NCBI GenBank assembly: GCA_020845495.1
Contig: JADLFM010000166.1
Coordinates: forward strand, 62,001-126,000
Length of the DNA: 64,000 bases
From: Chloroflexota bacterium
GTDB lineage: Bacteria > Chloroflexota > UBA6077 > JACCZL01
Direction of reading: 5' to 3'
Shown here: piece by piece, positions 1-8,133 of the stretch
How the letters are laid out: each line of letters starts with the position of its first letter
How positions within the stretch are numbered: the stretch's first letter is position 1
Translations under genes and position numbers: made by a program
Notes under the pieces: model-generated
What the model saw: only the letters and a program-made list of their open reading frames with translations
Told to the model about the DNA's origin: nothing
Database searches by the model: none

Positions 1-1
1 C

Positions 2-1111
2 AGTGGCGAGATCCTGGCGATGGCCGAGGGCTCAGTCGCGTTCCCGCACGAACCGCTGCTGCGAGTGACCGCGCCGTTCCGGGAGGCGATCCTGCTCGAA
101 TCGGGCTTGCTCCAGGCGATCAACCTGGCGACGTTGATTGCGACCAAGGCGTCACGGATCGTCTGGGCAGCGCAGGGCCGCCCTGTCTCCGAGTTCTCGC
201 TGCGGCGGGCGCAGGATCCGTACGTCGTGTCCCGCTCGGCACGGATCGGCGGGTGTTGGAGCACGTCGTTTCTGGCCGCCGCCGTCCAGTTCCGGCTCCT
301 CGCGAGCGGCACGATCCCGCACGCGCTCGTCCAGTTGTTTGACGACGAGCGAGCCGCGTTCTCGGCTGTCGCGGAGACGTTCAACCGCTACACCTTGCTG
401 CTCGACACCTACGACGTAAGGCGGGCGATCCAGACGGCGGTGGACGTCGCTCGCGAGTACCGCGAGAGCCACGGCCATGTCCTGGCTGGCGTACGCCTGG
501 ATAGCGGCGACCTGGTGGACGATAGCCGCTTCGTGCGCCGGGTCCTGGATGAGGCCGGCCTCGCCGACTGCCGCATTCTGGCCAGCGGCGATCTCGACGA
601 GTACAGCATCGCCGACCTCCTGGCCCACGCCGCGCCGATCGACGCATTCGGGGTCGGGACCCGGCTCGGGGTCGGGGCGGGGTCGCTCGATCACCACGCC
701 GAGGGCGGGGCGCTCGGCGGGGTGTACAAGCATGTGGCCTACGTCGACGAGAGCGGGGCGGTCGTACCGAAGGTGAAAGTCGCAGGGGACAAGACCACCT
801 GGCCGGGCCGTAAGGAGGTCTACCGGCTCGGCACGTACGAGGGGGACGTCGTTCAGCTTGCCAACGAGCCGCGTCCGTCAGACGAGGCCGCGCGCTTGCT
901 GAAGCCAGTCGTGCGCGATGGCGTGATCTTGCCGGGTAGCCTGCCTCCGCTGTCGGAGATCTGGGAGTTCGCGCGTCAGAACCTGGAACGTCTCCCCGAG
1001 CAGTACCGCCGCATCGAAAATCCCACGCCGTACCCGGTCCGCTACAGTCCGGCGCTCACCGCGTTGCGGAATCGGATGGTGCACGCACACGACGGCTCGC
1101 CGCAAGCGTAG
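2..1111 (+). CDS. pncB: Nicotinate phosphoribosyltransferase, 5'-truncated by window edge
   Basis: The enzyme makes nicotinate mononucleotide from nicotinate and PRPP in NAD salvage. The frame is open from base 2 (SGEILAMAEG...), so the true start lies left of the window and about 370 residues are visible. Family landmarks seen: FPHEPLLRV, the EFSLRRAQ segment, GTIPHALVQLF with the histidine expected at the phosphorylated position, LLLDTYD, GVRLDSGDL, ILASGDLDEY and FGVGTRLG. The C-terminal part (KVAGDKTTWPGRKEVYR) is also typical. The gene ends at a TAG, and a decayed transposase follows after about 175 bp. The family assignment is firm; the sub-type and the start cannot be judged from the fragment. 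Confidence 0.93.
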   Translation, partial: SGEILAMAEGSVAFPHEPLLRVTAPFREAILLESGLLQAINLATLIATKASRIVWAAQGRPVSEFSLRRAQDPYVVSRSARIGGCWSTSFLAAAVQFRLLASGTIPHALVQLFDDERAAFSAVAETFNRYTLLLDTYDVRRAIQTAVDVAREYRESHGHVLAGVRLDSGDLVDDSRFVRRVLDEAGLADCRILASGDLDEYSIADLLAHAAPIDAFGVGTRLGVGAGSLDHHAEGGALGGVYKHVAYVDESGAVVPKVKVAGDKTTWPGRKEVYRLGTYEGDVVQLANEPRPSDEAARLLKPVVRDGVILPGSLPPLSEIWEFARQNLERLPEQYRRIENPTPYPVRYSPALTALRNRMVHAHDGSPQA

Positions 1112-1285
1112 CGGATCGCAACGTCGCAGACCGCACCAGACGGAGCGTGCGTCGACGTCGAAGTTACCGTCCACCGTGGCCCAGGGCTCAGGAACGCGTC
1201 CCCAGGGGCAACGTGGGCGCACCTAATCCCAACGGCGTACCCGGTCGCCGCGGGGTGAGGCGACAATGCAGGGGTGCGGCGAGCG

Positions 1286-2685
1286 TGGGAGCTGGAAGAA
1301 CTGATCGCCTCCTGAACGCTGGTCGAGGATGACTGGCGCCCGGCCGGCAACACATGGGTCACGTCGCATCTGGCTGAGAGCCCCCACCCCCCCCGCGCGC
1401 GGGTTCAGGGGCGGTTGATCTGACAGCGTCGATGCTCAATCACTGGTGGCGTGGCCCACTAGCCGGGCGTGACCCGGCTCGGCCTCGCCCCTCGCGTGAA
1501 GTGCCTCGAGATCGACGCGCGCTTTCCACGGCACGCTGCCGACGTACCGTTGGCAGCCGTGGCCTACGTCGCTAACCAGGTCCGCGTGCCGGTCGAGGCG
1601 TTCACCGCCTACGACTTGTACGCGCTGCGGGAGGCAATCTGTCGGCGCGAGACCTGGATTGTCAGGGCCAGCCGTTGGCTCAACCCTGAGCAGGATTTAC
1701 CAGCCGACTTCCAGGATCTGCCGGCCGACTTCGACGAGTACCGCGACGGCCACCGCGACGGCCACTCCGAGGCGCTGCGCCAACCACGAGAGCCGACCGC
1801 GTTCATCGCCACGTTACGGGACCAGCTCCGCCAGGTCCTCAGCACGCTGGAGGTAGCTTTGGCCTCAGGCCAGACGGGTGACCTCGCCATCACTCGCCGC
1901 CGTGGCGAGCCTGGGCTGGCCGTGCGCCACCTGGACAAGCTGCCCGACCTGACCAACCTCGGTGCGCTCGCGGACGAGGTCGAGCGACGCTGGGGGACGC
2001 TCGGCCTGTTCGACGCGCTCGAAGAGATCGAGCTACGGACCAATCTCACCGGCGTGCTGAGCACCGTGGCGACGCGGCAGGCGATCCCCCGCGCAGACCT
2101 CCGCCGTCGGCTGCTGGTGTGGTTCGCGCTCGCCACCAACATGGGCATCAGGCGGACCGCCAGCATCGGCGAGCACGGTGAAACCGAAGCGGCGCTGCGC
2201 CACCTGCACCGTCGCTACATCGGTCGCGACAACCTGCGGCGGGCGATCAGCACGATAGTGAGCGAGATCTTCGCGGTGCGTGATCGGAGCCGGTGGGTTG
2301 AGCGGATGGCCTGCGCCTCGGACACGAGATCGGAGCCGGTGGGGTGAGGGGACGGCCTGCGTCTCGGACGCGAGACCCACGCCGGACTGCGGGTCGTGGA
2401 GAACTGGAACTCGGCGAATGCCACCCCTTTCTATGCCAAAGACAGCGAACTGACCGGTGCCGACCGCAAACACCACGAGACCCCGATGCTGGCGCTCTAC
2501 CTGGTGCAGTCGGCGCTGGTCCATCTGAACACGATCCTGCTCCAGCGCGTGCTGGAGGATCCCACCTGGAGCGTCCGATTCACCGACGAGGAGCGGCGGG
2601 GCCTCTCGCCGCTGTTCTCGTCGCGCGTCAACTCGTACGGCAATTCGACCTCGACCTGAGCACCCAACTGGACCCGGGCGATCTC
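1286..2685 (+). pseudogene. Decayed Tn3-family (DUF4158-type) transposase
   Basis: Recognisable pieces of a large Tn3-family transposase occur in order. They start with WELEELIAS, a stop where the family has Trp (TGA at 1313-1315), then TLVEDDWR. An unrelated insert of about 100 bp with stops follows. The open stretch 1469-2347 contains RFPRH, AVAYVANQV, REPTAFIA, TNMGIR and GETEAALRHLHR. After CASD the sequence jumps to LRVVENWNSAN...ALVHLNTILLQRVL (about 2380-2640), so the catalytic DDE core is deleted. A one-base frameshift near 2640 moves the tail into another frame (QFDLDLSTQLD). No terminal inverted repeats were seen. This is a non-functional remnant; recognition rests on remembered family sequence. 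Confidence 0.82.
2282..2373 (+). repeat. 46-bp imperfect tandem duplication inside the transposase remnant
   Basis: Two adjacent 46-bp units (2282-2327 and 2328-2373) begin GATCGGAGCCGGTGGG and differ at a handful of positions. They sit exactly at the edge of the internal deletion that removed the transposase catalytic core, so the duplication may have formed during the same rearrangement. Confidence 0.8.
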
Positions 2686-2793
2686 GGATCGTCCGCATCC
2701 CAATCAGCGCTGCTGGTGGACGCAGATCACGAAGCAGGCACGCCGACATGCGTAGGCTACGACGAGTTGTGGCCAGCCCTGTCCGGCCTGGGG

Positions 2794-3249
2794 CTAACGC
2801 GGACGGACGACATCCGTCGCGTAGCGTGCCATCGTCCGGCCGATGTCGGCCGGGGACAGCAGACCCCGCTCGTCCACGGGGAGCCTGGCGAGGTCACGGA
2901 AGTACTGGATGTACAGGTCGGGGGTGTACGTATTGAGGAAGGTGGCGGGCGCATCGAACGGGTTCGAGAAGGTGTGTGGGGTGCCCACTGGGACCACCAC
3001 GGTCGAGCCCGCCGTCACGTCGACCGACTCGGTCCCACTGGTGAAGCGCAGGGTGCCCGCCGTCACGATGAACACCTCGTCGTGCTCGTGGTGGATGTGC
3101 TGCGGCGGCTGAGCGGGGCCAGCCGGCACCGTGCATTCCACCAGCCCCAGGCGGTGCCCAGTGTGCGATCCGTCCTCGATGACGCGGACCTTGATCGGTC
3201 CTCCGCCGGTCACCTCGCCCTCAGCGGGTCGGACAACGTGCAGAGCCAT
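2794..3249 (-). CDS. Small cupin-domain protein
   Basis: A 151-residue single-domain cupin (beta-barrel fold). Cupin motif 1 is HIHHEHDEVFIVTAGTLRF (about residues 50-70), with two His and one Glu positioned as metal ligands. Motif 2 is VPVGTPHTFSNP (about 86-97), carrying the second His. The ligand set suggests a metal-binding dioxygenase, isomerase or sensor; the substrate is not inferable. ATG at 3249 is preferred over GTG at 3252 because GGAGGAG lies at a better distance and the start overlaps the stop of the upstream gene by one base (TGATG). It forms a two-gene operon with the 152-residue protein, divergent from a TetR regulator that probably controls it. Confidence 0.88.
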   Translation of the reverse strand: MALHVVRPAEGEVTGGGPIKVRVIEDGSHTGHRLGLVECTVPAGPAQPPQHIHHEHDEVFIVTAGTLRFTSGTESVDVTAGSTVVVPVGTPHTFSNPFDAPATFLNTYTPDLYIQYFRDLARLPVDERGLLSPADIGRTMARYATDVVRPR

Positions 3250-3707
3250 CACACTCCTCCCTCGACCGCTCGGCCACGTGCATCCGCGCTGCTGGCGGGC
3301 TCCGAGTCGGGATGGCGTCCGAGTACCCGTTCGATGGCCGGGAGGGCATCATCGGGCCTGCGGACCAGGATGATCCTGGTCGCCGAGGCATGGGCATGGA
3401 TCAAGTTGAGGATTCGATTGAACCACAACGTCGTCGCCTCGGTGGCCGGGAACTCGGTCGGACTTTGACCGTTGATGAACCCGCCGATGGCCACCCCGTC
3501 GTACTCGGCACTCCGCAGCTCATGGACGAGCCGGGTATCGCCAGCAGCGTCATCGGTCAGGGCGAAGTTGGTCGCTCGAATACCCCGCGAGCGCAACTGG
3601 CGCTGAATGGCGGCAGCGTGCTCAGGGTGTTTGCCAAACCCGAGGATCCGCCACCCCGCGAGCGAGGACGGTACATGACTGGTTGCGGGACGCATGAGAT
3701 CGGACAT
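3249..3707 (-). CDS. Conserved-looking hypothetical protein, first gene of the cupin operon
   Basis: A 152-residue protein I do not recognise. It has an alternating hydrophobic pattern of an alpha/beta fold: GWRILGFGKHPEH, then AEYDGVAIGGFINGQ, then ATRIILVRRPDDAL. No signal peptide or membrane segment is visible. The ATG at 3707 is chosen because GGAGGAG lies 5' of it and the start sits downstream of a good minus-strand promoter. The frame stays open further upstream, but that would cross the promoter. The stop overlaps the cupin start by one base, implying translational coupling and a shared role. The regions before IGGFINGQ resemble NAD- or nucleotide-binding strands, but no motif is diagnostic. 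Confidence 0.7.
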   Translation of the reverse strand: MSDLMRPATSHVPSSLAGWRILGFGKHPEHAAAIQRQLRSRGIRATNFALTDDAAGDTRLVHELRSAEYDGVAIGGFINGQSPTEFPATEATTLWFNRILNLIHAHASATRIILVRRPDDALPAIERVLGRHPDSEPASSADARGRAVEGGV

Positions 3708-3725
3708 GACCACGACTCCTCCTTG

Positions 3726-3743
3726 ATGAGAGCATCCTCTCAT
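3726..3743. promoter_or_regulatory. Candidate TetR operator, perfect inverted repeat
   Basis: ATGAGAG-CATC-CTCTCAT is a perfect 7-bp inverted repeat. It overlaps the predicted transcription start of the minus-strand operon (about 3738), where a repressor would block it. Related half-sites CTCTCTTA and CTCTCATA occur at 3756-3763 and 3775-3782, on both sides of the promoter core. Binding by the adjacent TetR protein is inferred from position only. Confidence 0.55.
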
Positions 3744-3744
3744 G

Positions 3745-3793
3745 ACTATAGCACACTCTCTTATTGACGTCAAACTCTCATAACGAGTACGAT
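3745..3793. promoter_or_regulatory. Divergent overlapping promoters sharing a palindromic -35
   Basis: Minus strand: TTGACG (3773-3768), a 17-bp spacer, TATAGT (3750-3745), which is close to sigma-70 consensus. Plus strand: TTGACG (3764-3769), an 18-bp spacer, TACGAT (3788-3793). Both -35 boxes come from the same palindrome TTGACGTCAA (3764-3773). The plus-strand start site would fall near 3800, so the TetR message starting with ATG at 3801 may be leaderless. Confidence 0.6.
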
Positions 3794-3800
3794 TCTGCGT

Positions 3801-4412
3801 ATGAATGAGACTGCGACCGGACGCCAGAATCAGAAGGAGCGGACCCGTCGAGCCATCGTCGCGGCTGCTGCTCGGCTGATCGAGGCAGGCACCTTGCCTT
3901 CCACCGCGGCGGTGGCCGAGGCCGCGCTGGTGTCGCCAGCCACCGCCTACCGCTACTTCCCCGATCACCTCACGCTCCTCACGGCTGGCCTGCGCGAGGC
4001 CTCGACCGGGCTGGCGGTCCGCTTCAGGCCCGAGCTTGGCGACCGCGAGGACCCGGTCGAACGCATCGACGCCGCCACGGCAGCGATGCTGGAGCGGGTG
4101 CTCGCCCGTGAGCGACTGGTCCGTGCCGTCCTGGCGCTCTCGCTGCTGCGGTCCGTTGATGGCAGCACGTCGACCCAGGCTGCGGCAGAGCTACGGCCCG
4201 GCCTTCGGCATGCGTGGATCGACGAGGCGCTTCGCTCACTCGAAGACCGCCTTGATCCGGCTCAACTCCGACGTCTCAAGCTGGCGCTCGGGGTGATCAT
4301 GGGCCCCGAGGCGCTCATCGCCCTCCAGGATGTCATGCATGTTGACACTGACGAAGCGATTGAGACGTGCCGGTGGATGGCTCGCACCCTCACCACTGCC
4401 ATGCTGCCCTGA
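3801..4412 (+). CDS. TetR/AcrR-family transcriptional regulator
   Basis: A 203-residue repressor-type protein. The N-terminal helix-turn-helix (about residues 13-58) carries RTRRAIVAAAARLIEAG and the recognition segment VSPATAYRYFPDHLTLL. A helical C-terminal domain with typical ligand-binding composition follows, ending in RWMARTLTTAMLP. It is transcribed away from the cupin operon with under 100 bp between them, the usual layout of a local autoregulated repressor. No Shine-Dalgarno sequence is seen before the ATG, consistent with a leaderless start. The ligand is unknown. Confidence 0.9.
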   Translation: MNETATGRQNQKERTRRAIVAAAARLIEAGTLPSTAAVAEAALVSPATAYRYFPDHLTLLTAGLREASTGLAVRFRPELGDREDPVERIDAATAAMLERVLARERLVRAVLALSLLRSVDGSTSTQAAAELRPGLRHAWIDEALRSLEDRLDPAQLRRLKLALGVIMGPEALIALQDVMHVDTDEAIETCRWMARTLTTAMLP

Positions 4413-5285
4413 CAACCAGTTGATCGCCAGAGCCGGCGTGACGCATAGCTCTCGTTCTGCTCAAGCGAGCCAGATGGGGTGACGTCACACGAGCGGTGCA
4501 GTCGCGCCGCTGGGTGAGCCCCCCGACGATCACGACCTGGTGCCTCGAGCGCCGGGGGTCGCGGTCACCGGCCGCCTTCAGCCGCAACCTCGACGCGTAG
4601 CGGTCGGCGTTGGTTCGCCGGCAGACTAGGCGGGACCCGGCTACCCACCGTCGCTGACTTCACAGCATGCTGCCCCTCTGCCCCTCATGCTGCCCCTCTG
4701 CCCCTCATGCTGCCCCTCTGCCCCTGGGGATTGCCTCCGCAGCTCCAGGCCACAGTGGCGCGAATCGTAGCCCCTCGGCGGCCGTTGGAGTCGGAGGTTG
4801 GATTCGGGCGGACCTGAACGGCCGATCGAGGGCATGGTGGCACGGCAGTTGCTCCACGGCGACGCATCGCCTAGCATGCCAGGGTGAAGTCTCGGAAGAA
4901 GGGGGGTGAGGGCGTGGCACGAGCGAGCAGTCGCGCGCATCGGCGGCTGATCCAGCGCCAGACCTGACGGCCAGCGTCGGCGTGCAGGCAGCACGCCCTC
5001 GCCCTCTGCGCGTAGCAGTAGCGCCCTGTCCGGGCTTGCGCTCCCACTAACCTGGCAAACCTTCGCTCTCCGACGCCGGCCACTGGCGCTCGGTCGTTCG
5101 GACGGCTGGCTCTGACGGCGGCCGTTGGCTGTCTGCACGCGGATACGCCCGTGCCGGGCCACGGCGCAGACTATCACTGCGCCCAGAACGCCCGGATATG
5201 GGCACCTGCGACCGCGCCGTCTGTGGCCGCACCCGACGCCTCCGTTGTGCGCCGTGTGCTGGCTTCGAGCATGGAAGGAATGACC
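4413..5285. other. Gene-poor interval with a short tandem repeat
   Basis: No convincing coding region is seen. The open frames here have arginine/proline-rich translations typical of antisense GC-rich DNA. It contains the 20-bp triplicate at 4666-4725 and the upstream region of the permease. No transporter-type regulator site or clear promoter could be identified. Confidence 0.5.
4666..4725. repeat. Three perfect 20-bp tandem repeats
   Basis: The unit CATGCTGCCCCTCTGCCCCT occurs three times without a mismatch (4666-4685, 4686-4705, 4706-4725). The perfect identity implies recent expansion. Nothing coding surrounds it. Confidence 0.95.
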
Positions 5286-6362
5286 GTGGCACGTGACGTA
5301 TCAGCCGTCCGCCCCGCTAGCGATGCGGGCCGGCACCTCGAATATCTTCGAGGAATCGGCTTGCTCCTGCTCATCGCCGTGGTAGGTCTCTTTATCGTCA
5401 AGTGGCAGCCGTACTACCTGCGGGCTTTTGCGGCTGCCGCCAACCATACCCTCGGCGCTTCGATCGTGACGGGCACGGCGGCAGCGCCGCCGGCAGCGTC
5501 CCTCCAGGCAGCGTTCGACTACTCCCTCGCCTATTTCAAGGCCATCTGGCAGGCTATGCTGCTCGGTCTGTTGCTCGCCGCGACCATCGAGTCGTCGCTG
5601 CCGCGAGATCTGCTCGTCCGACTGCTCGGCGCGGCGTCCGCGCGCTCGTCGCTAGTGGGTGGATTGCTCTCGCTGCCGGGAATGATGTGTACCTGCTGTA
5701 CCGCGCCGGTCGCAATCGGGCTGCGCCGGAGCGGCGCCTCGCTCGGCAGTTCGGTGGCCTTCTTCCTCGGCAACCCTACCCTGAACCCGGCCGTCCTGGT
5801 GTTCCTGCTGTTCACGCTCGGGCCAGCCTGGGCGCTCCTGCGGCTGGTGCTGGGTCTCGTGCTGGTCATCGGGGCGGTCTATCTGGCGACCCGCTACGGC
5901 GGCTCATCGAGCCCAACTTCAGTCGTCACACCGCCGGCCATGGCTGCGCCGAGCGGAGCCTGGGGCATGCGCTGGCTACGCTCGTTCGGCCGGCTGGTGA
6001 TCCAACTCGTGCCTGAGTACATCATCGTCGTGGGCCTGCTCGGGTTCGCACGGGCCTTCCTCTTCCCGGCCGCCAGTCCAGACCTCGGCAACGACCTGCT
6101 GCTAATGGTCGGGCTTGCCCTTGCCGGCACGCTCTTCGTCATCCCAACGGCGGGTGAGATCCCGATCATCCAGACGATGCTGGGGTTCGGGATTGGATCG
6201 GGTCCGGCCGGTGTGCTGTTGATGACGCTGGCGCCGCTGAGTTTGCCGTCCTTGTTGATGGTTGCCAAAGCGTTCCCATGGCGCGTGACCGTGCTGCTCG
6301 CGGTGCTGACCGCGGCGGTCGGTCTGCTGTCTGGACTGCTCGCAGTGGCGCTCGGGCTATAG
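5286..6362 (+). CDS. YraQ/DUF318 (UPF0718)-family permease
   Basis: About 358 residues, an integral membrane protein with eight or so hydrophobic segments in two halves. The first half has a thiol cluster, MMCTCCTAPVAIGLRRSG, followed by FFLGNPTLNPAVLVF. The second half has the related IPTAGEIPIIQTMLGFGIG. The cysteine cluster plus Pro/Asn-rich re-entrant segments is the hallmark of this permease family, some members of which export organoarsenicals (ArsP) while most have unknown substrates. GTG at 5286 is preferred because GGAAGGA lies 6 nt before it; ATG at 5271 or 5280 has no properly spaced site. No arsenic regulator is nearby, so the substrate stays open. Confidence 0.85.
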   Translation: MARDVSAVRPASDAGRHLEYLRGIGLLLLIAVVGLFIVKWQPYYLRAFAAAANHTLGASIVTGTAAAPPAASLQAAFDYSLAYFKAIWQAMLLGLLLAATIESSLPRDLLVRLLGAASARSSLVGGLLSLPGMMCTCCTAPVAIGLRRSGASLGSSVAFFLGNPTLNPAVLVFLLFTLGPAWALLRLVLGLVLVIGAVYLATRYGGSSSPTSVVTPPAMAAPSGAWGMRWLRSFGRLVIQLVPEYIIVVGLLGFARAFLFPAASPDLGNDLLLMVGLALAGTLFVIPTAGEIPIIQTMLGFGIGSGPAGVLLMTLAPLSLPSLLMVAKAFPWRVTVLLAVLTAAVGLLSGLLAVALGL

Positions 6363-6402
6363 CGTTCGGGCTGAAGCGTTCGGGCTGAAGCGTTCGGGCT
6401 AG
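6361..6402. repeat. Three 14-bp direct repeats after the permease stop
   Basis: The unit AGCGTTCGGGCTGA is repeated at 6361-6374, 6375-6388 and 6389-6402 (last copy slightly altered). A degenerate fourth copy lies inside the final codons of the permease (GGCGCTCGGGCTAT), so the array seems to have grown from the gene's own 3' end. Confidence 0.9.
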
Positions 6403-6434
6403 AAGCCGGCCCGTGAGCGCCGCCGTCCGGAGAT

Positions 6435-6470
6435 GCGCCTGGTCGACAGGTCCACCGGTCGACCAGGCGC
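6435..6470 (+). terminator. Strong hairpin, probable terminator between permease and MFS genes
   Basis: GCGCCTGGTCGAC (6435-6447) pairs perfectly with GTCGACCAGGCGC (6458-6470). The ten-base interior can add three more pairs across a mismatch. No T-run follows, so it would be a hairpin-only or Rho-assisted terminator. It lies just upstream of the likely MFS promoter. Confidence 0.5.
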
Positions 6471-6506
6471 CACACACGAGCGCCATCCCTGCTACACTGC
6501 CGCCCT

Positions 6507-7712
6507 GTGCGTGCGACACTCGATCTCTCACGTCGTGTCCCCGAGCGCTGGTCGGCCAGTTGGATCACGGTCTGGCTGCTCTCGGCTGGCGCGTTCACCG
6601 TCAATCTCGACTCGCGCTCGATCGTTCCGCTCCTTCCTAGCCTCGCTGAAGACCTGAACGTGAGCGTAGCCGTCGCCGGCCTCGTGGCGACGGCGTACAT
6701 GCTCCCGTACGGTGCCTTTCAACTGGTCTACGGGCCGCTCGCGGATCGGATCGGCCGGCTGCAAGTCGCGCTGCTGGCGCTGCTCGGCTTCGCGATTGGA
6801 ACGACGGCGTGCGGGTTCGTGACGTCGTTTGAGATGCTCGTCGTCACGCGCTTCCTGACCGGCGCGACGGCCGCCGCGGTCTTTCCGATGGGTCTCACCT
6901 ACATCGGCGACGCCTTTGAGTACCGGGAACGGCCGGCGGCACTCGGGGTACTGATCACCGCCAGTTCGATGGCCCAGTTGATGAGCCTGGCCCTCGGCGG
7001 TATCCTGGCAGGCTTCGTCAGTTGGCGCGCGATCTTCTTTCTCGACGGCTTCCTGGCGTTTCTCGTGGTCGTCGCGCTCGTTAGCCTGCGGGGTCCGGAG
7101 CCATCACGCCAACACGGTGGCACCCTGGCCGGTTACCGCGCGGTGGCGCGATCTGGACGTGCGTTGCTGGTGCCATTGCTTGCGCTGCTGGAAGGGATTC
7201 TGCTCTACGGTGGACTGACCTACCTTGGCGCGTTCCTTCGCGATCGCTGGGAGCTGGGGTATGCCGCGATCGGGTTGGCACTCGCGCTGTACGGCGCCGG
7301 CAACGTGGTCGCAAGTCGTCTGCTGTCCTGGCTCGCGGCGCGCCTAAACGAGCCGCGGCGCTTCCTGCTCGGCGGTATCATGAGCGTGACGATGCATCTG
7401 GCGATGGCGGCGCTCCCATACTGGGAAGCGATGCCGGTACTGATGTTCATCCTCGGCTTCGGGTTCGTCTCGGCGCACTCGGTGTTGCAGGCTCGCGCAA
7501 CCGAGATCGCACCCACGGCGCGCGGGACGTCAGTGGCGGTGTTTGCCTGCGCGCTCTTCTTTGGCGGCGCCATTGGGACGGCGGCAGTCGGCGCAGCCAT
7601 CGAGGTCTGGAACTACGAGCGAGTGCTAGCCGGCCTCGGCCTGGCGCTCGTGCCGTTCTGTGCGCTCGGCTGGTTCGGCCTACGCACCCCGCCGCGCCGG
7701 CAGCCAGCCTGA
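6507..7712 (+). CDS. MFS transporter
   Basis: A 401-residue major facilitator with about twelve hydrophobic segments. The family motif A region appears as GPLADRIGRLQVAL (about residues 78-91), and the first helix carries LDSRSIVPLLPSLAEDL. The organisation resembles the drug/H+ antiporter (DHA1) group, but the substrate cannot be read from sequence. The start is GTG at 6507. A TACACT -10-like hexamer at 6493-6498 would place the transcription start almost at the GTG, so the message may be leaderless. It converges with the minus-strand oxidoreductase gene across a repeat array. Confidence 0.88.
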   Translation: MRATLDLSRRVPERWSASWITVWLLSAGAFTVNLDSRSIVPLLPSLAEDLNVSVAVAGLVATAYMLPYGAFQLVYGPLADRIGRLQVALLALLGFAIGTTACGFVTSFEMLVVTRFLTGATAAAVFPMGLTYIGDAFEYRERPAALGVLITASSMAQLMSLALGGILAGFVSWRAIFFLDGFLAFLVVVALVSLRGPEPSRQHGGTLAGYRAVARSGRALLVPLLALLEGILLYGGLTYLGAFLRDRWELGYAAIGLALALYGAGNVVASRLLSWLAARLNEPRRFLLGGIMSVTMHLAMAALPYWEAMPVLMFILGFGFVSAHSVLQARATEIAPTARGTSVAVFACALFFGGAIGTAAVGAAIEVWNYERVLAGLGLALVPFCALGWFGLRTPPRRQPA

Positions 7713-7744
7713 TCGCACGTGGGAATCCCCTCACCCCCCAGCCC

Positions 7745-7960
7745 CCTCTCCCGCACGCAGGAGAGGGGGAGCACACCCCCGAGCCGGATCGGCTCGCCGG
7801 CCTGCCTCTCCTGCACGCACGCGGGAGAGGGGGAGCACACCCCTGAGCCGGATCGGCTCGCCGGCCTGCCTCTCCTGCATGCACGCGGGAGAGGGGGAGC
7901 ACACCCCTGAGCCGGATCGGCTCGCCGGCCTGCTTCTCCTACACATGGGTGGGGGAGGGG
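7745..7960. repeat. Array of ~64-bp direct repeats with internal hairpins, between convergent genes
   Basis: Copies span 7745-7804 (60 bp), 7805-7868 and 7869-7932 (64 bp each), with a partial degenerate fourth copy from 7933. Each unit contains CCTCTCCTGCA...GGGAGAGGGGGAG, which can fold back, and GAGCCG-GAT-CGGCTC, a 6-bp hairpin. Copies 2 and 3 differ by one base. The array fills most of the 421-bp gap between the convergent MFS and oxidoreductase genes and could also end transcription from both sides. No gene is seen in 7713-8133. Confidence 0.92.
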
Positions 7961-8133
7961 ACTGAAGGCTCTGAACTACCCGACGGTGAGGGTGTACCTG
8001 CGCGCCGGTCGGGCGTCATGCCGGCCGGTGGGGCGCGGAGAGTGCTCGGGCATTCCGACGTCTTGTCGCTCCTGCACGCGGGAGCGGGGTTGGGGGTCAG
8101 GGCGCTTCTCGGTAGCGTGGACCGAATCCGCCG

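Noticed and set aside
1313..1315. In-frame TGA in the transposase as a second selenocysteine codon
   Set aside because: The family has Trp at this site (TGG to TGA), the gene carries further stops, a deletion and a frameshift, and no hairpin follows.
2344..3468. 374-codon plus-strand open frame over the cupin operon
   Set aside because: It is antisense to the cupin and 152-residue genes, starts inside the transposase remnant, and its translation is Arg/Pro/Gly-rich without any family signature.
4641..5177. 178-codon minus-strand open frame across the 20-bp repeats
   Set aside because: The composition is Arg/Ser/Pro-rich, it reads through the repeat array as low complexity, and there is no ribosome-binding site or recognisable domain.
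7745..7960. Repeat array as a CRISPR
   Set aside because: The units are contiguous without unique spacers, the partial copy is degenerate, and no cas gene is nearby.
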